A stretch of 64,000 nucleotides of DNA, taken from contig OY720350.1 in NCBI GenBank assembly GCA_963082975.1, positions 51,352,734-51,416,733 on the forward strand. The letters run 5' to 3'. The DNA comes from Labia minor (taxonomy: Eukaryota > Arthropoda > Insecta > Dermaptera > Spongiphoridae). Position numbers and translations under genes: made by a program. Shown in pieces: positions 1 through 11,093 of this stretch (position 1 is its first letter; each line of letters opens with the position of its first letter). The notes beneath the pieces are model-generated. The model worked only from the letters and a program-made list of their open reading frames with translations. It made no database searches and was not told where the DNA came from.

Positions 1-382
1 TGCGTGGACGTCCCGTGCTTTTCCTGTTGCAGATGTAATCATCTTCTACAAATTATCGATGCCACTCATAAATTTGCAGTGGTTGTTTATTAAATTGACG
101 GCGAAATACTCGCTGAACTGCAACAATGGAATCTAGTTTTGCCAATTGTAGAACACAAAAAGACTTCTCCTGTGGTGACGCCGCCAAACTACAGACTACC
201 AATCCACAAATAATACAAACAACAGCGCCAATAAAAATATGCGGCCATGATTGGAAATTTTACCCGTGCTAATAATAAATTGTAAACTTTTCTCTATCCA
301 TTAACGTTAGAATATGTTTCTAAGTTTTGTGGTTTAAAGAAATACATGTTTGCAATCTGCTCCATCTTTTTGAATAACCCCG
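1..382 (-). mobile_element. Tc1/mariner-type element, N-terminal end, cut by the window edge
   Basis: Positions 178-1 on the minus strand encode a transposase N-terminal helix-turn-helix: EKSFCVLQLAKLDSIVAVQR, then VFRRQFNKQPLQIYEWHR, an in-frame TAA at 55-53, and FVEDDYICNRKSTGRPR. The QRxFRRxFN...STGRPR pattern is that of an IS630/Tc1-type group common in arthropods. The outer end is at 382 (gaataaccccg) followed by TATA, so TA is the likely target duplication. The internal stop shows decay; the rest of the element lies left of the window. Confidence 0.7.
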
Positions 383-385
383 TAT

Positions 386-1985
386 ATAATTCTATTTTTG
401 ATTGTAAATACAATTGTTTAGGATTTAAAATTTTTCCATATCTTTAAAATTGAAAACCTGGAAAACCATATATACTTTAAAATTTTTCTCTCATGTCTAA
501 TCACTATTTAAGAGTCTTAATATTTTTTTAATTAGAGTCTAATTATTATCAAGGGGTCAGAGTAATATAATAAATCATGTTAAAATTATCATTCGGGAAG
601 ATGATGCTTTTAGGGGTGGTTAAAGGCCCGAATCAATGGTGTTTTATTATCTCTTGGGTGTTTATTCTTAGAACAGGTTTACACTTCGTTAGCCCGTTGG
701 TAGATGGTCCGGTTCTTTGGGGTGGGTCCGTGAGATTAGATGGCTTGAGATTCAGATTGATTTGACTAAGATGGTGGTTGGCCGGATTGATTGGTTTGGC
801 TAGAAGAACATTATTGAACTTTGAAAATTTCAAACAAATTTTTAATCTTAAATAGTCTTTTTAATATTTGAATATAATGTATTTTTTTTTTTAATATTTT
901 GGGTGCTATCTCTTTAATTGTGACGAATCTGATGTCTCAAGAGCTTCTTCAGTAAACTCTTTGGTCATCCCCACTTCCATGATACGTTTTCATCTCTTTT
1001 TTGTTTACTTAATTCATGTTCTAAGTAAAAATACATAAATACTATTTAACAGTTTGGTTCATTTATTTCCAATTTACCAAAAGAATAAATATTTACCTAC
1101 TTATAAATTCTAAAAAAGTACATTTTAGCAAATCTAAATTAAATTGTGTTTGTATACTTAAACAAGATGATAAAAGTCGGAATTCAAAATTAGGTTACGA
1201 TTTATGAAATTGTTCAAACAAATCAATGTAAAGATTATATAAACTCCTCCAACAAGTCGAATTGATCAATATTTACATTATTAAAAAAAAAAAATTTGAA
1301 AAGATTTTGATAAGTAAATCCCTGTAATAAAAAAAAATAGTATGGATTGGTTCAATCAATCATAGCAACACCACCTACTAGAATAGAGATAATTTCCGTT
1401 AATAATAGTTGTCGTTACCACATAAATGTTAGATTATTTGTAAACTTCACCATTAAAAAAGCATCCGCCTACGCAAATACATTTCTTTATTCTTTTCATT
1501 CTTTTTTTCAGTCTTATTAACATCAATAAAATAGAATTACATAATAAGAAATTAATTTATCAGTGAAGGTTATCTGAGGTTCTTCCTAAAAAATAGTAGG
1601 GAATCTTGTAATGAGATATTTGTGGATTTTATCAACAATAATAGTAGTATATATACTTAATAACTTAATAAGAAGTTAATTTGATATTTAGTTTTATAGA
1701 ATTAATATTGAATAAGAATAGTCTTTTTAGGAATCCCTGTGTTAAGTCAATACGACTATTTATAAAAATAAACATAAAATATTATATTTTGATTTTATAA
1801 TTATATTTAATCATTAATTCTATAATTATATGTATACCAATGACTATCTGGAACGATTAAACATCCAACTTTGACTTGACTAATTATACCCTTGAAACCA
1901 TCCACTTTAATCATTCTTTTTCTTGGATATATAAATTTTTTTGGGCTCTTTCATCTCCCCAAATAAATTTTTTAAATCAGAAACA
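386..1985. other. Non-genic AT-rich sequence
   Basis: No exon, RNA gene or recognisable element. About 590-815 is richer in G and T on the plus strand than its surroundings, and short frames there match nothing I know. The rest is simple AT-rich sequence. Confidence 0.5.
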
Positions 1986-1989
1986 GGGG

Positions 1990-2610
1990 ATGTAATGATA
2001 TTCCAAGAATATCATTAATCCGTTAAAAATAAAATTTATTTTTTTAAATATAAATTTAATTTCATTGGAAGAGATTATTGTAATACGTTTCCCCTGAAGA
2101 GACAGGTTGTTGAAAAGTCAGACAAAGACATTCGTCCAGGGGAATTTATTGGAGGAAAATAGGACCACCATTACACTCGGTCGTCCACGGACTATCGCTT
2201 ATAAAAGGACCGGCTACATTATTAACAAGAAATATTGTTTTTCAAAAAGGAGTGTTTTTTTAAATTTTTTTAATCTAAGAATTAAAAATATTTGTTTCAC
2301 AACAAATATTGGTTTCTCTTTAATTTTTATAAAACGTTTTTTTTTCTTTTTATATAAATAAAAATATAAAAAAATTTCTGTATATAAAATTATAATTTAA
2401 AGATTTACATTTAAATCTAAAGGTTTTAAAAATTTATATATAAACATTAAATATAATAAATCTGATTATAAATTTTTATTCTTAATGATATAAATTTAAT
2501 ATTTTTTTCTTTTCCAGATCTCCGGGGCAGTTCACGCCGATTCAAAGTCTACCCTTTTCCAATACACATTTGTGACCAACCCTTCTTTTTCTTAAAATTT
2601 TCCCCTGTAT
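1990..2610 (+). repeat. Dispersed repeat R6, copy 1 (promoter-like, possibly LTR-derived)
   Basis: Shares long blocks with 16141-16640: an AATGATATT...AATATCATTAAT inverted repeat at the start, then ATACGTTTCCCCTGAAGAGA, then a TATAAAAGG box (about 2199-2207) upstream of ACCGGCTAC and AACAAGAAATATTG. The TATA box and downstream start-like region suggest a promoter, as in an LTR. No TG...CA boundaries or flanking duplication could be fixed, so the class is open. The AT-rich stretch 2250-2510 interrupts it. Confidence 0.4.
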
Positions 2611-4090
2611 AAAAAAATATAAAAAGATCATTACAATACATATATATATATAAATAATTGATATCCAAAAGGCGGAATTTCATGAGAGGAAGTGCAAGTT
2701 TCTTTGTAATAATACTAAGAGAAGGGAGAGGGAAAGTTTATAGTAATTAGAGAGGGTAGAAAATAACAATAAATAAAACTACTATTTTTACTTAATTGAT
2801 TTTTTGTCTGGAAGGAAAAAAAAAATTTTTCTTCTATTTTTCATATTGTTAACAATCTGTCAGCAATCAATTAATTTATTCAAGTTGCAGCATTCATTTT
2901 TAAATTAAAACAAATTTTCTTTTCCAGGTGAAAGTATTTATTTAAAAAAAAAAAAAAACAATTAAGTTTTGAAGCCACCAACTGAATTCTTAAATTTAAA
3001 AAATAAATATTTCTCATCGTAGAATAGAAATTTTACAAATGTCCCAGAAAAATAATCAACTTATTTATTTATTTTTTTTTAAAAAATTTTCAATGGGGCT
3101 ATTCAATAATTTCAATGTAATATTTTTTTTCCCATAACATTTATTATAATAAATATATTGGCCTATAATTTAAATAAGGCATTGAAATTTGAAATATATT
3201 AATATTATAATAAGTAATATAAGATAAAATATAATTATAATAAAATATATTGAGAAAATAATTAAAAAGTGATAAGGACATTGTAAAATAATTATTAGTC
3301 ACCCATTCGGCCAATATTCCCCATTCATGCATAAAAACTAATTTAATTCCATTTACCTTGAATTGTAACAATTTAACTTTTCAAGGAATTATTTTCATTA
3401 AAATTAATGTTAGAATCGAATAGGTCAACAATAGGAAGGTACTTCTATCTTCGACCTTTATAATATATTTTAGTGATGATGTTTAATATTTATGAATGCA
3501 TCTTACTGCAATGTTGTTGCCAAGGTTACTGTTTAATGATATACTATTCATAAAGTACTCCCAACTTAATAAATATCATTTGAAAGAAGTTAGCATAACA
3601 CTCATCAACACATTCATTGATTTTAACAAACAATTAATAATTAATTAACATTTTATTTGAATATATTAATGAATTATAAATTTATTAAATGTTTTGATGA
3701 GTTTAATATGAGCTCTTTCATTTTAGAGTATAAAATTCTTATACATTTGTTGAATAACTTTTTTTAATATATGTTCTTATTAGATCTTACCTGCTAAATG
3801 CATCAATTAAATCAATTAAGTTTACATCAATTTTGTTTGATTTTTAAATTATGACTGAGTTAAAAATAAGTTTAGTTCGTATATGAGATTATAAAATTTA
3901 ACAAGATATAAAATTTAATAATTAGTAATCAAATTTAATAAATTAGTTGTTCCAAATTTAAATTCTCTCTATATTATTTTATTTTATATTTTTTTTGCAC
4001 ATACAAAAACATTAAATATTCAATTGTAAAATATTGATTTATTTTTTAATTGCATAGAAATCATCCTAGTTGAAGTATAATATATAATAT
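2611..4090. other. Non-genic AT-rich sequence
   Basis: Long A and T runs, no supported exon, no terminal repeats. Short frames here have compositions expected of random AT-rich DNA. Confidence 0.5.
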
Positions 4091-4097
4091 AGGAGAG

Positions 4098-4515
4098 GCG
4101 CCATAGGGTGGAAGGTAACTAAGCTGGCTCACATTCTCGTAGTCCCGGGTTTAAGTCCCGAATTTCTCTAACTGGGGTCTACTATGGCAGTGCTCCGCAA
4201 CCGGTGTGACGCGGCACACTGGTTTGCCTTAAAGGAGATACATGAATATAAGAAATTTATATTTTTTTGATTTATAATTATATTATATGCGGATTTCTAA
4301 GTTTCATTTGATCGCGGCGGCACACCTGTATCTCCTTTAAGGCAAACCAGTGTGCCGCGTCACACCGGTTGCGGAGCACTGTACTATGGGACGGAGTTAA
4401 CCCAGCCTCCGGGATCAAGATTGGGAAAGCTACTTGATAACGCATCTGGACAAGCCGAAACAAAATAGAATATTGTTGAGCCTGTCTGATCACCTGGGCC
4501 ACTAGTGAAGGAGTT
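4098..4515 (+). repeat. tRNA-derived SINE-like element, interrupted by a hAT MITE
   Basis: The left part (4098-4187) has a tRNA-like head: GCGCCATAGGGTGGAAGG resembles an A box and GGGTTTAAGTCCCGA resembles a B box (GGTTCRANNCC), about 45 bases apart. After the MITE the body resumes at TACTATGGGACGGAG and runs to about 4515. Removing the insertion restores one continuous unit. No clear poly-A or repeat tail was defined. Confidence 0.5.
4188..4381. mobile_element. hAT-type MITE, 194 bp, with perfect 8-bp target duplication
   Basis: The two ends are inverted repeats of about 50 bases beginning CAGTGCTCCGCAACCGGTG. The flanks are TACTATGG at 4180-4187 and at 4382-4389, an exact 8-bp duplication as expected for hAT elements. 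The centre is AT-rich with no coding capacity. It sits inside the SINE-like unit and is therefore younger. Confidence 0.8.
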
Positions 4516-4874
4516 AAAAAAAAAGAAATTTTTAACTCTTTCACACGGGTTGGAATAAAGTTGGTTGGGAAAGGAACCCTGAAACAAATTTTACCGAAAG
4601 AAAGCAGTACGTTTGACTATCAGTGCTTAGGCGTTTCGTCTTGGATAACCTGATCAGAAAGGAAGTAAACGAGTTAAATAAATGAAAATATATCCAATCC
4701 AAATTCACATGGATCTGCAAATGAAAAGTTAGGTTCACTTTTTTACAAATAAAAGAAAAAAGGTTTGTTGCCACGTTATAATATTTAATGAAAAGAAATT
4801 AATATAAAGTAAAATAAAAAATGAAATTAATATAAAAATTAAAAGGAGATAATCCTTAGAATTTACAAATCTTA
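4516..4874. other. Non-genic sequence
   Basis: Mixed composition, falling to AT-rich after 4690. Short minus-strand frames are present but show no domain. Some of it may be more SINE body; nothing else was recognised. Confidence 0.4.
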
Positions 4875-5300
4875 TATATAAAAATGAATCGCAAAATGTG
4901 TTGGTAACCGCATCACTCAATAACGCCTGAACCAATTTTAACAATTCTTTTTTTAAAATGTTCGTTGAAGTGCAAGGATGGTTTTTACGGCAAGAAAAAA
5001 TCGAATAATTGTCGGGAAAACCCTAAAAACAGCCCTTTTTTTCTCATACATATTTTTCAATATTATGCAATATATACATGTAATTAACATTTTTCAATAT
5101 TATCCAATATGTAATTACTAATTGATAAAAATAATACCTCCTAGGTCACCCATGACCTAGGATGAACCAGAATATTGCATTGTCATCAGAGTTACTTTTG
5201 TATGCGAAATTTCAGCTCATTCGAACATTGGGAAGTGGGTCAATTTCACTTAAGAAAATTTGAGAACAGGACACGGGTTGAAACTAAATAAAAGTGTGTA
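4875..5300 (+). repeat. Dispersed repeat with arthropod TE-like leader
   Basis: GCATCACTCAATAACGCCTG and GAACCAATTTTAACAATTC, then GTTCGTTGAAG, resemble the 'act on my neighbour' leader found in many arthropod non-autonomous elements. It runs into a perfect hairpin CCTAGGTCA...TGACCTAGG (about 5151-5172) and a tail with ATTTCAGCTCATTCGAACATTG. Boundaries are approximate and the class is not settled. Confidence 0.4.
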
Positions 5301-6043
5301 AAAATATAAAAAAACTTTTTAAATCACACTTTTATTTAATTGCACTAAAAAGAAGAAAATAATTTCACCACACACACCACAATTCCATTACAATTAATCT
5401 ACTTCGAAATATATAAAAAAAGGTTAAGTCGTTTGTAATTCATGACTAAGAAATTATATATGTAGGTAATTACAATCAAAATATTATTTTATGTAAAAAA
5501 TACCTAAGCAATCGATGACTAAATTTTTTAAGATCAAGGACCAAGGTTAATATTAAAAAAAGAATATTTCCCATGAATTGATTAATAAAAATATCAAGAC
5601 GAGTGAATCTTAGTGGTTGCACAAGCCATCTTTACGGATGTGAATTGTTAGGCAGCGATCAGGTTACATCAGATAGGGAGGGAATTTGTTGTGCTGTTGA
5701 AGTCGGGGATCGTGTCTTAAGGGCATACGACTTAGTTAACCCCGTGAACTTAAAAAACAAAGTTCTATCAAAGTCACGTCCTTGATTTAACGGATACAAT
5801 AACAAAACAGGTGAAGTACACTAGAATAGTACTTAAATCATAATGATGGACGAGGTTATGAGAATGACAAAATAAGAAGAGTAGGAGGAGGAAACGTGTA
5901 ATTAGCCAAGATGGACTGGAGGAAGGATATCTATATACCTCGTTAAAAAGGAAACGAATATTTACATTTCATTTTAAACTTTTAATATATTAACTTAATT
6001 ACATTAAGATTTTTAAGATTAAGACATAAAAAATTTAATGATT
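5301..6043. other. Non-genic sequence with one unassigned 60-codon frame
   Basis: At 5603-5785 (+) a frame encodes MNLSGCTSHLYGCELLGSDQ onwards, in DNA less AT-rich than its flanks. It has no recognised domain, no splice evidence and no homologue I can name. It may be a retroelement fragment. The remainder is AT-rich. Confidence 0.3.
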
Positions 6044-7258
6044 TTTTACTATCTTTGCGATCACGAAAATGTTGAGATTTTGATGTTTTTATACGTTTTG
6101 ATGGTTTCTGAATCAATTTCACTAAGGTTGAGAAAAATGTCTGTGTGTGTGTGTATGTATGTAACCAAGATTACACAAAAACGGTTTGAGCTAGAATGAT
6201 GAAATTTGGTACATGGGCATTATTCAAAATTCATAGTTTTCTATCAACTTTTGAGAAATGTAGCAAAACCTACAACGTTTTGATTTTTGAAGTGAAAACT
6301 TCTTTAGCGGCGTTGAGCACTTTTGCGGGATGGGGAAAAAGTATAGAACTCGCGTGAGAACGACCCGACCGGTGAGATCGACCCGACCGTTCGAAAACGA
6401 CCCGACAGATATACGCATGCGCAATACGCCAGAATGTTAGACACTAAACTTCTGATACATTCTTTACAAAATTTTACATATTTGCCATATTAAATATTAT
6501 TATTTATATTTACATTAATAATCAGTATTACTAAATTATGTATATATAAAATAAAATATTTTAATATATTATTATATGTTAAATTATATTAAATTAATTT
6601 CTAATATATTTATATAATTTAAAATTAATTTCAGAATATATATATATATTAAATTATATACTATATATAATATATTATATAATATATATTTTAATAAATT
6701 AATTTTAAAATGTGTGTGTGTGTGTGACCGTAAAAATAAAGATATATGTTTGATAATTTTTCACATGATTAATAATTGTATAAAACTGCTATATATAGAA
6801 TTTCAGCTTGATAGAATCCCTGAAAGTACCAGAATTAATTTTTTAACACTGGAAATCTCACGCGCCAACACGTGACGTGGTACCATCAACAAAGAGCCAA
6901 ACACTCCACTATCCACTCGACTATCTCGCAAATTTGAATTTGATTAAATAATATTTATTAATTTAAATTAAATTAAATTAATTAAATTATAATTTAATAA
7001 ATATTATTTATAACATCAAAAACATCAAAATCTCAACATCGAAAATTGAATTGCTGAAAGTACCAGAATTAATTTTTTAACACTGGAAATCTCACGCGCC
7101 AACACGTGCCATCAAAAAAGAGCCAAACTTTCGCTGGTTTAATAAATATTATTTATTAATTTTAATTTATAATTGAATTAATTTAATTTAATTTAAATTA
7201 ATATATGTTATTTAATCCAATTCAAATTTGCGAGATAGTCGAGTGGAGACACTCCAGA
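6044..7258 (+). mobile_element. HINE-A (Helentron-like), rearranged copy
   Basis: Starts with TTTTTACTATCT and GCGATCACGAAAATGTTGAG and ends GCGAGATAGT plus hairpin GAGTGGAGACACTC and CAG. A foreign block at about 6270-6715 includes the GC-rich CGACCCGACC repeats. Part of the 3' half is repeated: 6715-6895 and 7040-7258 both hold the CTGAAAGTACCAGAATTAAT region, separated by an inverted piece of the same family (6895-7040, CGACTATCTCGC in reverse sense). Confidence 0.65.
6300..6433. repeat. GC-rich patch with short CGACCCGAC tandem motif
   Basis: Three imperfect copies of a (G)A(A/T)CGACCCGACC motif lie between about 6358 and 6410, followed by ATACGCATGCGCAATACG. They sit inside the block that interrupts the HINE-A copy. 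Origin unknown. Confidence 0.45.
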
Positions 7259-7576
7259 TTTTATATACTGAAAGTATCACTAATAAAAACATCTTAAATG
7301 AATGAAATAAGTTGTTAATAAAAATTATAATCTATCAATAGTAATTAAAGATTAATAACAATAATAATATATGGTTTAGCGCTGGTTTCAGGGTTATGAG
7401 AGCCTCGGGCAAAACAAACTTTGGTGCTCTTCATTCAAATATTTTCTAAATAAATAAAAATAAACTTTTTAGTGATTAAAAAGCATTTGCCTGCTTCAAT
7501 GTTGTGTGATAAAAGCAATAAAAATTTTTATATTTCATTATTTTTCTTAGTAAATTTTTGTTTTTGTTTTTTAATC

Positions 7577-8192
7577 TTTTTACTGACCGACGATAGTAAG
7601 GGAGGTATTGTTTTCACACCAAATTTCACATGTGGAGATTTTTACATATCTCCACGAATCATGCATCTTAACAGAAAAAAAGTATTTTTAGCATGATGTC
7701 TGTCCGTCCGTATAGATGTGTACAATTTGAACGGCTCAACGGATTTGGATGAAATTTGGTATATTTACTTAATGCATCAGTAGGATGAATGGATCAACTT
7801 TTGGTGCAAATCCAGAAACCGGAAATGGTAGTATTAGCGATCGACGATAGAAAGGGAAGGGTTATTTTCACACCAAATTTCACATGAGGAGATCTTTTAC
7901 ATATCACCACGAATCATGCACTTTGTATTGGTTTTATCCTCGATAAAATCATCTTTATTAGTTTTTTCTTAATTTAAAATTATATGACGTCATCCAGCCA
8001 TTCATGACGTCAGAGCCTGGTCTTACATATATATTATAAATAAAATAAAATTAAAAATATTTATGTTATACCCATATCTGTTTTTTATTGAATTAATAGA
8101 TATATTAAAATTATTTGAAATTGTTTCTGTAGCTGGAAATTAATTTACTTCAAACCGTTGGTCGGTTCGGACCTGGCCACAGGTCAACTTAT
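7577..8192 (+). mobile_element. HINE-B (Helentron-like), full-length copy
   Basis: The 5' end is TTTTTACTGACCGACGATAG; the 3' end has CCGTTGGTCGGT followed by hairpin GACCTGGCCACAGGTC and AACTTATT. An 85-base block (CACACCAAATTTCACATG...) occurs twice inside, at the 5' end and at about 7850. Between the two lie a short TGTCCGTCCG minisatellite and GATGAAATTTGGTATATT. Two TGACGTCA palindromes are at 7985-7992 and 8005-8012. Confidence 0.7.
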
Positions 8193-8784
8193 TTTTATTA
8201 TTTTAATAAAAAATCTGTTAATTAATATAAAATATAAAACTTTGTTTATAAATAGTTGATTAAATTACATAATAAGTTATTGAAAATTATAATTTGTTTA
8301 TTTTATTTTTATTTAATTATTTTTTATTAATATTTTTTATTATACTATATATTTTGTTTTGAGGATTATTTAATTCACTTCCTATTCCTTTTTACGATCA
8401 ATATTTAATTTTCATATAAATTCAGTTCTCTGCCGAAAAAAACAAATTATTATTCATGCTAATTGCGTTGGGAATCCCTGAACGAAAATAATCCGGGAAA
8501 AATTACCCTCTAATCTCTCTCTTATTACTCTCAACTTATAGACATATGGAAAGGCATTTTATAGTTAAGAGAATACCAATTTTTCATTTAAAGTTTACAA
8601 ATAAAATTGTATCTCTCTCTCTCTCTCTTACTAAAACTAAACATTTGAAAATAAATTTTAGTATTTATTTTTTTAAGTTAAATTTTTAATATAATAATAT
8701 ATACTTATAATGAAATATTATACAAATATTATATTTAGTGTTATAAAATAGATTGTCAAATTAGATAACTTATTGATTGTAATA
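8193..8784. other. Non-genic AT-rich sequence
   Basis: Nothing recognised apart from a short CT microsatellite (CTCTCTCTCTCTCT) near 8612. Confidence 0.5.
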
Positions 8785-9325
8785 GGTGTGTAAATAAGTT
8801 CTCGCTGTTTTTTTATGAAAATGAACGCTTTATTATACAAAAATAGTTACACTCATATCATTCAAAGTATTGGCCATCACTAAGTGTCTCTTGAGTTTGA
8901 CATGAATCTTCTTCGAGCAACTTCTCTAATTCTTCATCTTCAAACTTTTTTGGGGCGCCTGGACGTTCCTTGTCTTCAAGATCAAAATCACCATTTTTGA
9001 AGCGTCGAAACCAATCTCTACAGGTAGTTTCGGATAGGGCATCGTCTCCGTAGGTCTCAACAATAATTCTGTGAGCTTCAGCTGCAGAATTTTTCAGAAA
9101 AAAGTAGTGCAACAAAACTCCCCGCAAAAACCGTTTATTTGGGGTAAAATCTGACATGTTCAAAGCTTTGTAAAAATTCTAATTCTAATCGGAACAAAAT
9201 GAAATGAACTCTAATTTATAGCTAGGACCCTCCTGTGTTTACAAAAAAAAATCCCCAGGGGGCGAGCATGCGCATGCGCAGAAATGAACTAAAGCGTACA
9301 AACAGCGAGAACTTATTTACACACC
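8785..9325 (-). mobile_element. mariner internal-deletion derivative, 541 bp
   Basis: Terminal inverted repeats GGTGTGTAAATAAGTTCTCG at 8785 and its complement ending at 9325 are flanked by TA on both sides. The element keeps both ends and the transposase N-terminus but has lost the catalytic core, the usual form of an internally deleted mariner. The TIRs are nearly perfect, so the copy is fairly recent. Confidence 0.85.
8858..9163 (-). pseudogene. mariner transposase remnant: N-terminal DNA-binding domain joined to C-terminal tail
   Basis: An intact 101-codon frame starts MNMSDFTPNKRFLRGVLLHY and continues FFLKNSAAEAHRIIVETYGD, then CRDWFRRFKNGDFDLEDKER and GAPKKFEDEELEKLLEEDSC. This is the paired helix-turn-helix region of a mariner transposase. 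At about residue 94 it jumps to SDGQYFE, which looks like a transposase C-terminal end. The DDD catalytic residues are absent. Because the frame is open, a short DNA-binding protein could in principle be made; no expression evidence. Confidence 0.8.
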
Positions 9326-9327
9326 TA

Positions 9328-11093
9328 TTATATATATATATATATATATGTTTAATTAATGATAGATTAAAAATAATTTTCAAATAATTCTATAATAAAG
9401 TTGCATTAACAAAATCAATAATAATTTAATTATCTGGAATTTTTTAATTACATATAAAATATTTTTCAAGTTTTAATCAAAGGTTTTAAACTGTCGAGCC
9501 ACCCTTATATATTACATACAATATTAAATAGATTAAGATGATAAAAAGTAATATTTATTTTACATTCAGTAATCTTGTTTTATATTTAGATCCCATATCT
9601 AATAATATAATGCACATTATTAGTCATAGCAGATAGGTGATCAGTTGTAAATAATCCTTGTTCAGCACTGTTTATCTAAAAGATGATTATCAAAAATTTA
9701 TTAAGTTTTATTTTTTATTCATTTGTTTAACCAAGTTTATTTTGTTGGTTATAAATGATCTTTCAAATTGAAAATGTGAAGTTTTCAATTTTATTGAATG
9801 AATTTATGACAGACCAGCCAATTTATGTTTCTGTTTGACAGATGACATTATTTTTGATCTTGCAGATTCATTTGTTTCACTCACCCACATACCTGTCCCT
9901 TCTTAAAGGCAGAGCAAGGCCTGATGATGATTCTTTGTGTGTTAGAGAGGGGGGGGGGGGTCGCAAAACACACATCATTCACAATGCACACCACGAATTT
10001 ATTCGCCTTCGTCAAAGTCATTCTGACCTTTAAGCGATTCTCCAGGATTAGGCATACATTGAGAGATACTAATTGAAATAATCCTCGTGAGTGAAATTCT
10101 TACAATTTCAAAGTAAAACCAGATTTATATATTCATGTAATATACTCGTACTACATCCATATGGATGAATCGATTGTTTTTCAATAACTGGTTTCCTTTC
10201 TTTTTTTTTTTACTAAAATCTAATAAATCTTATTATATTAATTTCTTCCTTGGCTTATTTTAGTTACTAAACTAATCTTCTATTAAATTTTCTTCTATCT
10301 TATATATTTAATTATGCAATTCTTCAAATGTCATTTAATAAAATTTCAAAATCTTATAATCATTTTAATACTCAAGTCAAAGAAATAGTTTAATTAAAAT
10401 TACTATTGCTTCATTTCTTCAGGCAGGATTATATTTTTATTTCAATATTAGTTCATTTAAAATATTTAAGTTATCTATAAGATAATATTTTTATTATAAT
10501 AATTTAAATATCTTAAATGTATGTGCGATGAGCTTTTTGAATTTCTTAATAAAATGTCACTACAATATGCATTTCCGGAGTAATTTGAATTTGTCTATAG
10601 GAAAAAGTCTCCGATTTTTTTTCCATTACTAATATGATAAGTTTGATAAGAATTACTGCTTACTCTGCTTTGTTATAGACTACTTAGTTTTATTTTATTA
10701 ATTTAAATAACTATAAAGATAAATTATATCAATTATATAAAAATTTTTTTAAGACTTGCGATCTTGGCCCTTTTCAGCCATTTTAGACATTTTTATTTTT
10801 ATTATTAAGTTTGTTTTTATTTTTAAATTATTTAAATAATTATAATTAATTTATGAATTCGGTGATGTTTGAAACATCGTTCACAAATTTCGATTTTGTT
10901 TTTATCTTATATATATTTTCATCATTTATTTTATATATAAATATATTTTTTCTATTTAAAAAAAATTTCAAAATCTAAAACTAAAATAATTTTTAGATTC
11001 TAAATGATATTTATTTTTTATTCAATCATCTATAATTTCACAATTTAATTAAAAATTTTTAGATTTTAAGAAAATTCCGAAAATTGTAATATA
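9328..11093. other. Non-genic sequence with a G12 tract
   Basis: AT-rich except 9870-10080, which is more balanced and contains 12 consecutive G (9949-9960) between near-complementary GTGTGTTAGAG and AAAACACACATC-type arms. TTTTGATCTTGCAG at about 9853 looks like a splice acceptor, but no open exon follows. A degenerate second copy of the SINE head seen at 30318 may lie at about 10855-10890 (GGTGATGTTTGAAACATCG). Confidence 0.4.

Noticed and set aside
2107-2361. 84-codon plus-strand frame
   Set aside because: Lies across the R6 repeat and turns into a Phe/Lys/Ile-rich stretch dictated by T and A runs; no domain or splice context.
3144-3371. 75-codon minus-strand frame
   Set aside because: Tyr/Asn/Ile-rich composition from AT-rich DNA; no motif, no repeat or exon signals.
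4278-4774. Overlapping minus-strand frames
   Set aside because: They run through the hAT MITE and SINE body; coding potential is an accident of the GC-richer repeat.
7472-7696. Plus-strand 74-codon frame
   Set aside because: Overlaps the HINE-B 5' end; the same frame is not kept in the other HINE-B copies.
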